A DNA stretch of 64,000 nucleotides, taken from contig CM075941.1 of assembly GCA_038030265.1 (NCBI GenBank), positions 930,001 through 994,000 on the forward strand, given 5' to 3'. Positions 1 to 10,800 of the stretch are shown here, piece by piece. Source of the DNA: Corythucha ciliata. Taxonomy: Eukaryota > Arthropoda > Insecta > Hemiptera > Tingidae. The translations under genes were made by a program, and so were the position numbers. How positions within the stretch are numbered: position 1 is the first letter of the stretch; each line of letters starts with the position of its first letter. The notes beneath the pieces were generated by a model. The model was given only the letters and a program-made list of their open reading frames with translations, ran no database searches and was not told the origin of the DNA.

Positions 1-345
1 GACCGGCCTGGCCGGTTTTGGAAGTCCGAGGCCGGATGCCGGCCGGACCCTCGACCGGCCTTAAGTAAAGCCGGTTTTCGGATTTGCTCATTTTGTAATA
101 ATTTTTTTTAAATTTTTTAATTTTTCCTCATTAAACTATTCGTAAGGGAACTTAGCGACAAGATTTTATTTCTTTAAAACGTCGGGGATGATTTCGTGAC
201 TTTCGTGTGACTTGTGCAGGCCGGCACCGCGCTAACTCTCAGCCTAAGTAGTGCCTATTGTATTATCAGTTCCAGCGGTTCAGTCACTGTATTGTTGTGT
301 TGTCGTGGGGGAAAGAGATGGCCCGGAGTTGAATAGTTCCCTGTC
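1..345. other. CCGG-rich start, no gene recognised
   Basis: The first 80 bases repeat the palindromic core GGCCGG/CCGGCC many times (for example near 3-16, 31-46 and 55-60), followed by an AT-rich stretch. No coding similarity is visible. The GGCCGG clustering may be the end of a repeat continuing to the left of the window. Confidence 0.4.
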
Positions 346-417
346 GCCGCGGTGTCTTGGTGGTCTAAGAGCCGTACCGGAGATACGGTGTCCGGGTTCG
401 ATTCCCGCGCCGTGGCA
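346..417 (+). tRNA. tRNA-like sequence or SINE head (loop GGA, atypical)
   Basis: A cloverleaf can be drawn: acceptor GCCGCGG pairs over seven positions with CCGTGGC, D stem TCTT/AAGA, anticodon stem CCGTA/TACGG with loop CCGGAGA, and a T loop TTCGATT inside a canonical B box (GGTTCGATTCC). A T5 run follows at about 422. Oddities are C instead of U at position 33, an apparent GGA (Ser) anticodon without a long variable arm, one T-stem mismatch and an extra base before the 3' acceptor strand. These favour a tRNA-derived SINE or pseudogene over a working tRNA-Ser. Confidence 0.45.
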
Positions 418-810
418 GTTTCTTTTTCTCACGACACATAAAGCACCATGTCACTGTTGTTTATAAAACTACAAGTCCGAAATAACTTTAATTTCGATAC
501 AAAAAAGCTTTAAAACTGTATTGTATGGTTGACAGCGTGCGGTAACCTTTAATCGGAGTAGTCCATTTGCGTAAAATTCTGCTCTGGGCAGTTCATTTCC
601 AACCTTCTTCTACATTATCATATTTAATTAAGAGAAAACGTATGGAAATTTACTGCCGCCAGGCAGATTTTTTGGGGAATCGAAAACGCTATTAGGCCCT
701 CCTCAAATTGAACCTGTGAACATACACATACTGGTTCACACATTCACAGTCAATTATTTTTTGTCCGCGCGTGGGAGTGGCCTGGATTCAATTTACAGTG
801 GGTCACCCGG
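418..810. other. Unassigned AT-rich stretch
   Basis: Nothing beyond short chance reading frames is visible here. The stretch could be the tail of a SINE headed by the tRNA-like sequence at 346-417, but I see no second copy in the window to test that. Confidence 0.3.
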
Positions 811-830
811 TATATATATATATATATATA
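811..830. repeat. (TA)10 tract, possible left insertion site
   Basis: Ten TA dinucleotides. A matching (TA)9.5 tract lies at 15637-15655, and both tracts adjoin clusters of the same 13-bp motif in opposite orientation. They could be a microsatellite target split by one large insertion. Confidence 0.7.
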
Positions 831-1090
831 GGAATATTAGACCCCATTAGGACCTCATTTTTACCCGTTAGAGCCTCCGCCGGAGTCTCCAATGAGGAGG
901 TCCTAATGACGGTAATACTTACCCGTTACGAACTCCGGTTCGTATCTTTCAACCCCATTAGAGCCTCCGACTGGAGCTCTCCCCCCTATAGAGCCTCCGG
1001 AGTTCCTACGCCCATCTTTGCTTCGGCAAATCCGTCCTGCACGTTGGTAGCACTGGTCGAACAATATACTTCACCCCATTAAAGCTTCCG
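831..1090. repeat. Cluster of ATTAGAGCCTCCG-type motifs (left)
   Basis: At least five copies or variants of ATTAGAGCCTCCG occur: 845-856 (variant), 867-879, 956-969, 987-1000 and 1077-1090, plus an inverted copy at 896-909. They resemble the subterminal repeats of DNA transposons that bind transposase. The same motif in opposite orientation clusters at 15502-15627. No transposase lies near. Confidence 0.6.
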
Positions 1091-2019
1091 TTTATTATTT
1101 TTCAAGTCACACTCAACTAACGTTTAGAATTTGGGATTGATTTATTTATTTCTTCTTTTCCATCTTCTTCTTCTTTTCCACAGGAAAAAGGGAAGAATAA
1201 AGAAAAGGCCACGCTTGTAAAATGTTACCTAATATTGGAAAAAGCCTTGTAATGTTCAGTTGGTTGATCTTTGGGCAGTGCTTGAAATTAATTAATACTG
1301 GAAGATTAAGGCCTGTATTCATAAACATTTCTTAAACTTTTATTTCCCTAATTGGGCGTCCAAACAGACGATTTTTCTGAAAAAAATAAAATAAAATAAA
1401 TAACTGATTTGATTTTTACTTAGGAGAATTTCAACTTGAGTAGCGACTACGAGTACGGGCTTGTGCTCCAATATTTTATATGTGGCCAAGTCTTGTTCCA
1501 AAAACCCCAAGGCCCGCTTTGAAGATCGTTGAATAAAGAGCTGAATAAAACAGTCATCTGTTTCATGATCAAATATTTCGTTGTGGTTCGCAGATGATTT
1601 TGCTCAACCAGTCCTTTAAACTTTATAATCTACAAATTTATAAAGTGGGCCTAAAAGTAAATAATTAATCTACTGTTGTCGTCTGTGAATCGGAAATTCG
1701 CCGAAAGGGAGAGTTTTCCATATTTCTTCGTCCCCCTACAATGCTTAATTGGCATTGTATAAATTATCACTGAATTTCTGCACCAATTCTGGATTCAAGA
1801 TCTCATTTGAATCTCCAGAAAATTCTGCTCGTGCGTAAGTCGTCAAAAGTGCTTGAATCTTCAAGGTAAAAGTTTAAGTACGTTTTGCAGTTATTTCAGA
1901 CGTAAAATTTGAAAGAAGGGGATGTGCACGTGCGGGCAGAATTTCTGGGAGACTTAAATGAGGCTTTAGAATCCTGGGTTAGTGCTGGAATTTTCTTGAT
2001 CATTTAAGCAATGCCGAGT
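1091..2019. other. No gene seen
   Basis: AT-rich sequence with only short, low-complexity reading frames such as a CTT-rich patch at 1150-1180. No domain, RNA or repeat boundary was recognised. Confidence 0.4.
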
Positions 2020-2400
2020 AGCGCTTATTTGTCGACCAATTGAGAAAAGTGATGATGAAATTAAAAAAAGGCTAATTCAACGATACATGTTAGCTAAAAC
2101 TCGCTTGTTAACGACTAAAATTGATTGAGATGTAGAGCTGTAGAGCTGCAATTAATTGTAAAATGCAATTCATTGAAATAATGTACATGCTCATCAGCAG
2201 CTAAAACTTAGGGAAAACAATTATTCGTGGATTAAATGGGGTAAATCCGCGACTAAATTTGACGAAATATGGTAACTATTTCGCGTCAAGAATGAAGAAA
2301 ATGAAGGAAAACGCTAACTCGACGCTAAAGTGGTGAAAAAGTGCTCCTAAAATTGAGACAAACGCTAAATATCGGATACATTTGATCGAAATAAGGGGTC
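2020..2400 (+). repeat. Degenerate ~30-bp CGCTAATTCGCGGCTAAAATTGAG repeat, short block
   Basis: Phrases such as AAAACGCTAACTCGACGCTAAA and AAATTGAGACAAACGCTAA recur with drift. The same family fills 17870-19990, 35380-35960, 55530-56240 and 62270-63010, so this is a small dispersed block of it. Confidence 0.45.
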
Positions 2401-2641
2401 TGCCGGGATGCATGCTCAATCAAATGCTAGGACGCTGTTTCATAAAGAGAAAGGGTAGATGATATTCATGGTGAAATTCCTCCCAATGTAATATCATGGA
2501 TCCTCCACTGATAACTCACCTATGTTTTAAGTCAGTAAAAAATTTTTAAAACCCACCACCAAACATTTCTTGTTTAGATTAGATTTTTGGAATATTCGTG
2601 AGTGACTATGTATATCGACCAGAGAAATGCAATGGATTACC

Positions 2642-3748
2642 AGTTATCTGGTTGTGGTCAGACAGAGAAAAAAAGAAGTAGACTACGGCCAAGCATTCAA
2701 TTTATTTAAAATCATCCTCAAGACCTAGTCCTAACGTTATAGACGATATGAATTCATATTGTCTTTCATGGGTTATCCACTGAGGAGTGTCTAATTTACT
2801 GACCCAGAGTTTTCTCAACTGACCGGGTGCTTAAAATGCTTGGATCGAGCTGAAATTTGACACACAATTTACGCGTAGGCCAATACGCGTTGTCTACAAA
2901 TTTTATCCCGATCGGTTCAGGGAAACTCGGGAAATTCAGGAAAATCGTACTTGCCAGGGGGTTTTCTCTACTGACCGGAAGGTTTTCTCTACTGACCGGG
3001 TACTTAAAATGCTCGGATCGAGCTGAAATTTGGCACACAATTTACGCGTAGGCCACTACGCCTTGTCTTCAAATTTTAGACAAGGCGTAGTAGCCTACGC
3101 GTAAATCGTGTGGCAAATTTCAGCTCATTACGAGCATTTTAAGTACCCGGTCAGTAGAGGAAACCCTCCGAGAAAACCCCCTGGTCAGTAGGATTTTCCT
3201 GAATTTCCCGAGTTTCCCTGAACCGATCGGGATAAAATTTGTAGACAACGCGTATTGGTTTACGCTTAAAATTGTGTGCTAAATTTCAGCACGATCGGAG
3301 CATTTTATGTACCCGGTCAGTAGAGAAAACCCTCCGTTCAGTATAGAAAACCCCCTGGTCAGTAGGATTTTCCTAAATTTCCCGAGTTTCCCTGAACCGA
3401 TCGAGATAAAATTTGTAGACAACGCGTAAATTGTGTGCCAAATTTCAGCTTGATCCGAGCATTTTAAGTACCCGGTCAGTAGAGAAAACCCTCCGTTCAG
3501 TAGAGAAAACCCCCTGGTCAGTAGGATTTTCCTGAATTTCCAGAGTTTTCCTTAACCGATCGGGATAAAATTTGTAGGCAAGGCGTAGTGGTCTACGCGT
3601 AAATCGTGAGCTAAATTTCAACTCGATACGATCATTTTAAGTACCCGGTCAGTAGAGAAAACTCTGGGTCAGTAAATTAGACACTCCCATCCACTGGGTC
3701 TACTTCTTTTTTTTCTATCTCTCTCTGTCTGACCACAACCCGATTACT
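2642..3748. mobile_element. 1.1-kb foldback (long inverted repeat) element
   Basis: The ends are inverted copies sharing GGTTGTGGTCAGACAGAG (2650 onward, and reverse complement ending at 3740) followed by AAGAAGTAGAC. Inside, a second inverted section begins with GTGTCTAATTTACTGACCC (about 2788) and its reverse complement ends near 3690. The arms consist of subrepeats around CTACTGACCGGGTACTTAAAATG, forward in the left arm and reversed in the right arm; the turn is near 3075, where CAAATTTTA meets GACAAGGCGTAG. There is no transposase. About 100 bp in the left arm (2686-2785) have no partner on the right. I did not find a convincing target duplication. Confidence 0.75.
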
Positions 3749-4172
3749 TCCGTTAAGAATGTTTGTCCGTAGTACACTGCACGCCGTCCGTCGTTCATGA
3801 CAAAATATGTGCTGTGATTCGCAAAATTTTGACCATAAGAATAGTCGCCATTTTTTAAAGCAACCGCTTTCGTATGGCAGACGTTAATTTAATTACTGAG
3901 CCATAAGTTACCATCTTCGAAACCTACGAGAAAATACGTGTATACTCTTATGGGGCTGGTTCAAGGGCTAAAATGAAAACGCAATTTTCATTTTGTGGGC
4001 TAACTTCTGGCCACCCCCCCCCCCTATTTGAAATTTCCACATATTGACTAAGCCGATCGACGTCTCCCGATGTGCGCCAATAGGCACCACCACAATTATC
4101 AGGTGGATCATCTTGAAACAGGTGAAAAACTGAGGAGGGGTAGCCTCAAAGCAGAGATTAGCCCTGTGGCTG

Positions 4173-4280
4173 AAGTGCGAAGGGGTGTTATATGAAATAA
4201 CACGGGTGGTATCCACGTGACAACCATTTTAATTGTGATAGGATAACGCCGTGTTAAAATTATAACACCCCTTCGTACTT
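4173..4280. mobile_element. 108-bp MITE with GAAGGGGTGTTAT ends
   Basis: The left end AAGTGCGAAGGGGTGTTATA and the reverse complement of the right end AAGTACGAAGGGGTGTTATA match over roughly 30 bp with few mismatches, and both run on to an AACACGG core. It is a compact hairpin with no coding capacity. No exact target duplication was seen. Confidence 0.65.
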
Positions 4281-4864
4281 GCCCCCCTGAAACAAGAGAA
4301 TTTCAAGAAGTGGCGCTAAATTTGGTGAAGAATTTGGAATATTTGCCCCCAAAATTTTATTTTTTCACATGTGGGCATAAATAACGGTATTTTTGGAGGG
4401 GGGGGGATCTGAACTGCTCAGATGCTTGCTCCCCCAATGCCGGCTGACTTCCGCCGCCACTGAAAACGAACGTGTCAAAAAAAGAAAACTATTTAGAGAC
4501 CAAGATCTTAAGGAGGGGTTACACCTAACTTGTATTAACCCTACCACCGATTCCAAAGTGATCGAAGGTGACTATTGCACGAACTCTTTGGTGAGAAGGG
4601 GGGGGGGGGGTAAAAGCGGCAAATTAAGAGCTTGCCCCCCCTCAGAAAATCCCTAGTTTCGGCCCTGGTTATCGGTCAAATCCCCCTCCTTAACAAGTTA
4701 ATGTCGGTCATTTTTTAAAATTCTGCTGTTGACAAAAAATTGGTGAGGGGCAACCTTTCTGAGCCTATCTCGTACAAATACATCCGGTCAAATTTTTTCA
4801 TGGCAATCTGACTACATAGTCACATCAAGTATACAACCAACCACTAAAAATCTCTAAACTTCGG
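4281..4864. other. No gene seen; homopolymer-rich
   Basis: The stretch has G runs (about 4397 and 4600) and pyrimidine-rich patches. Two overlapping short frames near 4365-4656 read through the G runs and have no recognisable domain. The sequence changes to satellite near 4865. Confidence 0.4.
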
Positions 4865-7800
4865 GATATGACTGGTCCTGACCAAACCGGATCGAATCAA
4901 TACTGATTAATCATCAAACGGTCGTTCAACCGCTGACCGAACTCCCGATGGACGATTTGGTTATGAATTTCATGAGCTGGGGCAACTATTTACCCGATTT
5001 TTCAGGTTTGGTTGCAATTTTGGAAAAACTCGCGCTGATTCTGGATCGAGAGCAGGCTAGAGCTCCCGGAACTTCGGTCGAAATTTTTCTGAACTGTGGT
5101 TTAGTGTGGTTTAGGAGTGGGGAAGCGAAAAAATGCAAATTTTGGCTCGAAAAAATTACACAATGCAGATTTCTCTATGTTAGACTCATTAAGCTATCCC
5201 CTCGCCTATATTATATCAACAGCGGAATTTTTAAAAATGGCGGATCATAGGCATGCGAATTGGTGAAACGCCCGATAACCTCCACTTTTTTCGACGTCAA
5301 AAAATTCACAAAAATCGTACGAGTCCGAAATGGTGCCACACTTTCATGTTCAGTCATTTCCGACCAGTCCGGTCAGGTCAGCTTCGGTCAAGTCCGGTCA
5401 CGAAACCATCATTTGCACTATTTCTCAAGTCTCGTGAACCCTTGAGGTCAATTTACCACGTTTCGAGTCTGTTCCATTCAAAGTGACCGCTTCGGTCAAC
5501 CCCGGTCATGGCTGATCAATTGGCGGTAATTCTTGAGTGGAATCTGACTGGTGGGCCCCTTCAATACAGACAGAAAGAAGAACGGCTCAAATCGGACCAG
5601 CGACTGTTGAGTAACATGAATTTGTTCGAGCTTGACCACTCCGATCTTCAAACGGTCGTTTGACCGCTGACCGAAGTCGTGATGGACGATTTGGTTATGA
5701 ATTTCATGAGCTGGGACAACTATTTACCCGATTTTTCAGGTTTGGTTGCAATTTTTGAAAAACTCGCGCTGATTCTGGATCGAGAGCAGGCTAGAGCTCC
5801 CGGAACTTCGGTCGAAATTTTTCTGAACTGTTGTTTAGTGTGGTTTAGGAGTGGGGAAGCGAAAAAATGCAGATTTTGGCTCGAAAAAATTACACAATGC
5901 AGATTTCTCTATGTTAGACTCATTAAGCTATCCCCTCGCCTATATTATATCAACAGCGGAATTTTTAAAAATGGCGGATCATAGGCATGCGAATTGGTGA
6001 AACGCCCGATAACCTCCACTTTTTTCGACGTCAAAAAATTCACAAAAATCGTACGAGTCCGAAATGGTGCCACACTTTCATGTTCAGTCATTTCCGACCA
6101 GTCCGGTCAGGTCAGCTTCGGTCAAGTCCGGTCACGAAACCATCATTTGCACTATTTCTCAAGTCTCGTGAACCCTTGAGGTCAATTTACCACGTTTCGA
6201 GTCTGTTCCATTCAAAGTGACCGCTTCGGTCAACCCCGGTCATGGCTGATCAATTGGCGGTAATTCTTGAGTGGAATCTGACTGGTGGGCCCCTTCAATA
6301 CAGACAGAAAGAAGAACGGCTCAAATCGGACCAGCGACTGTTGAGTAACATGAATTTGTTCGAGCTTGACCACTCCGATCTTCAAACGGTCGTTTGACCG
6401 CTGACCGAAGTCGTGATGGACGATTTGGTTATGAATTCCATGAGCTGGGGCAACTATTTACCCGATTTTTCAGGTTTGGTTGCAATTTTTGAAAAACTCG
6501 CGCTGATTCTGGATCGAGAGCAGGCTAGAGCTCCCGGAACTTCGGTCGAAATTTTTCTGAACTGTTGTTTAGTGTGGTTTAGGAGTGGGGAAGCGAAAAA
6601 ATGCAGATTTTGGCTCGAAAAAATTACACAATGCAGATTTCTCTATGTTAGACTCATTAAGCTATCCCCTCGCCTATATTATATCAACAGCGGAATTTTT
6701 AAAAATGGCGGATCATAGGCATGCGAATTGGTGAAACGCCCGATAACCTCCACTTTTTTCGACGTCAAAAAATTCACAAAAATCGTACGAGTCCGAAATG
6801 GTGCCACACTTTCATGTTCAGTCATTTCCGACCAGTCCGGTCAGGTCAGCTTCGGTCAAGTCCGGTCACGAAACCATCATTTGCACTATTTCTCAAGTCT
6901 CGTGAACCCTTGAGGTCAATTTACCACGTTTCGAGTCTGTTCCATTCAAAGTGACCGCTTCGGTCAACCCCGGTCATGGCTGATCAATTGGCGGTAATTC
7001 TTGAGTGGAATCTGACTGGTGGGCCCCTTCAATACAGACAGAAAGAAGAACGGCTCAAATCGGACCAGCGACTGTTGAGTAACATGAATTTGTTCGAGCT
7101 TGACCACTCCGATCTTCAAACGGTCGTTTGACCGCTGACCGAAGTCGTGATGGACGATTTGGTTATGAATTTCATGAGCTGGGGCAACTATTTACCCGAT
7201 TTTTCAGGTTTGGTTGCAATTTTTGAAAAACTCGCGCTGATTCTGGATCGAGAGCAGGCTAGAGCTCCCGGAACTTCGGTCGAAATTTTTCTGAACTGTT
7301 GTTTAGTGTGGTTTAGGAGTGGGGAAGCGAAAAAATGCAGATTTTGGCTCGAAAAAATTACACAATGCAGATTTCTCTATGTTAGACTCATTAAGCTATC
7401 CCCTCGCCTATATTATATCAACAGCGGAATTTTTAAAAATGGCGGATCATAGGCATGCGAATTGGTGAAACGCCCGATAACCTCCACTTTTTTCGACGTC
7501 AAAAAATTCACAAAAATCGTACGAGTCCGAAATGGTGCCACACTTTCATGTTCAGTCATTTCCGACCAGTCCGGTCAGGTCAGCTTCGGTCAAGTCCGGT
7601 CACGAAACCATCATTTGCACTATTTCTCAAGTCTCGTGAACCCTTGAGGTCAATTTACCACGTTTCGAGTCTGTTCCATTCAAAGTGACCGCTTCGGTCA
7701 ACCCCGGTCATGGCTGATCAATTGGCGGTAATTCTTGAGTGGAATCTGACTGGTGGGCCCCTTCAATACAGACAGAAAGAAGAACAGCTCAAATCGGACC

Positions 7801-10800
7801 AGCGACTGTTGAGTAACATGAATTTGTTCGAGCTTGACCACTCCGATCTTCAAACGGTCGTTTGACCGCTGACCGAAGTCGTGATGGACGATTTGGTTAT
7901 GAATTTCATGAGCTGGGACAACTATTTACCCGATTTTTCAGGTTTGGTTGCAATTTTTGAAAAACTCGCGCTGATTCTGGATCGAGAGCAGGCTAGAGCT
8001 CCCGGAACTTCGGTCGAAATTTTTCTGAACTGTTGTTTAGTGTGGTTTAGGAGTGGGGAAGCGAAAAAATGCAGATTTTGGCTCGAAAAAATTACACAAT
8101 GCAGATTTCTCTATGTTAGACTCATTAAGCTATCCCCTCGCCTATATTATATCAACAGCGGAATTTTTAAAAATGGCGGATCATAGGCATGCGAATTGGT
8201 GAAACGCCCGATAACCTCCACTTTTTTCGACGTCAAAAAATTCACAAAAATCGTACGAGTCCGAAATGGTGCCACACTTTCATGTTCAGTCATTTCCGAC
8301 CAGTCCGGTCAGGTCAGCTTCGGTCAAGTCCGGTCACGAAACCATCATTTGCACTATTTCTCAAGTCTCGTGAACCCTTGAGGTCAATTTACCACGTTTC
8401 GAGTCTGTTCCATTCAAAGTGACCGCTTCGGTCAACCCCGGTCATGGCTGATCAATTGGCGGTAATTCTTGAGTGGAATCTGACTGGTGGGCCCCTTCAA
8501 TACAGACAGAAAGAAGAACGGCTCAAATCGGACCAGCGACTGTTGAGTAACATGAATTTGTTCGAGCTTGACCACTCCGATCTTCAAACGGTCGTTTGAC
8601 CGCTGACCGAAGTCGTGATGGACGATTTGGTTATGAATTTCATGAGCTGGGGCAACTATTTACCCGATTTTTCAGGTTTGGTTGCAATTTTTGAAAAACT
8701 CGCGCTGATTCTGGATCGAGAGCAGGCTAGAGCTCCCGGAACTTCGGTCGAAATTTTTCTGAACTGTTGTTTAGTGTGGTTTAGGAGTGGGGAAGCGAAA
8801 AAATGCAGATTTTGGCTCGAAAAAATTACACAATGCAGATTTCTCTATGTTAGACTCATTAAGCTATCCCCTCGCCTATATTATATCAACAGCGGAATTT
8901 TTAAAAATGGCGGATCATAGGCATGCGAATTGGTGAAACGCCCGATAACCTCCACTTTTTTCGACGTCAAAAAATTCACAAAAATCGTACGAGTCCGAAA
9001 TGGTGCCACACTTTCATGTTCAGTCATTTCCGACCAGTCCGGTCAGGTCAGCTTCGGTCAAGTCCGGTCACGAAACCATCATTTGCACTATTTCTCAAGT
9101 CTCGTGAACCCTTGAGGTCAATTTACCACGTTTCGAGTCTGTTCCATTCAAAGTGACCGCTTCGGTCAACCCCGGTCATGGCTGATCAATTGGCGGTAAT
9201 TCTTGAGTGGAATCTGACTGGTGGGCCCCTTCAATACAGACAGAAAGAAGAACAGCTCAAATCGGACCAGCGACTGTTGAGTAACATGAATTTGTTCGAG
9301 CTTGACCACTCCGATCTTCAAACGGTCGTTTGACCGCTGACCGAAGTCGTGATGGACGATTTGGTTATGAATTCCATGAGCTGGGGCAACTATTTACCCG
9401 ATTTTTCAGGTTTGGTTGCAATTTTTGAAAAACTCGCGCTGATTCTGGATCGAGAGCAGGCTAGAGCTCCCGGAACTTCGGTCGAAATTTTTCTGAACTG
9501 TTGTTTAGTGTGGTTTAGGAGTGGGGAAGCGAAAAAATGCAGATTTTGGCTCGAAAAAATTACACAATGCAGATTTCTCTATGTTAGACTCATTAAGCTA
9601 TCCCCTCGCCTATATTATATCAACAGCGGAATTTTTAAAAATGGCGGATCATAGGCATGCGAATTGGTGAAACGCCCGATAACCTCCACTTTTTTCGACG
9701 TCAAAAAATTCACAAAAATCGTACGAGTCCGAAATGGTGCCACACTTTCATGTTCAGTCATTTCCGACCAGTCCGGTCAGGTCAGCTTCGGTCAAGTCCG
9801 GTCACGAAACCATCATTTGCACTATTTCTCAAGTCTCGTGAACCCTTGAGGTCAATTTACCACGTTTCGAGTCTGTTCCATTCAAAGTGACCGCTTCGGT
9901 CAACCCCGGTCATGGCTGATCAATTGGCGGTAATTCTTGAGTGGAATCTGACTGGTGGGCCCCTTCAATACAGACAGAAAGAAGAACAGCTCAAATCGGA
10001 CCAGCGACTGTTGAGTAACATGAATTTGTTCGAGCTTGACCACTCCGATCTTCAAACGGTCGTTTGACCGCTGACCGAAGTCGTGATGGACGATTTGGTT
10101 ATGAATTTCATGAGCTGGGACAACTATTTACCCGATTTTTCAGGTTTGGTTGCAATTTTTGAAAAACTCGCGCTGATTCTGGATCGAGAGCAGGCTAGAG
10201 CTCCCGGAACTTCGGTCGAAATTTTTCTGAACTGTTGTTTAGTGTGGTTTAGGAGTGGGGAAGCGAAAAAATGCAGATTTTGGCACGAAAAAATTACACA
10301 ATGCACATTTCTCTATGTTAGACTCATTAAGCTATCCCCTCGCCTTTATTATATCAACAGCGGAATTTTTAAAAATGGCGGATCATAGGCATGCGAATTG
10401 GTGAAACGCCCGATAACCTCCACTTTTTTCGACGTCAAAAAATTCACAAAAATCGTACGAGTCCGAAATGGTGCCACACTTTCATGTTCAGTCATTTCCG
10501 ACCAGTCCGGTCAGGTCAGCTTTGGTCAAGTCCGGTCACGAAACCATCATTTGCACTATTTCTCAAGTCTCGTGAACCCTTGAGGTCAATTTACCACGTT
10601 TCGAGTCTGTTCCATTCAAAGTGACCGCTTCGGTCAACCCCGGTCACGGCTGATCAATTGGCGGTAATTCTTGAGTGGAATCTGACTGGTGGGCCCCTTC
10701 AATACAGACAGAAAGAAGAACGGCTCAAATCGGACCAGCGACTGTTGAGTAACATGAATTTGTTCGAGCTTGACCACTCCGATCTTCAAACGGTCGTTTG

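Noticed and set aside
2636..3747. GATTAC as a target duplication of the 1.1-kb foldback element
   Set aside because: The left copy is separated from the matched end by nine bases that themselves resemble the inverted right end, so the match is probably coincidental.
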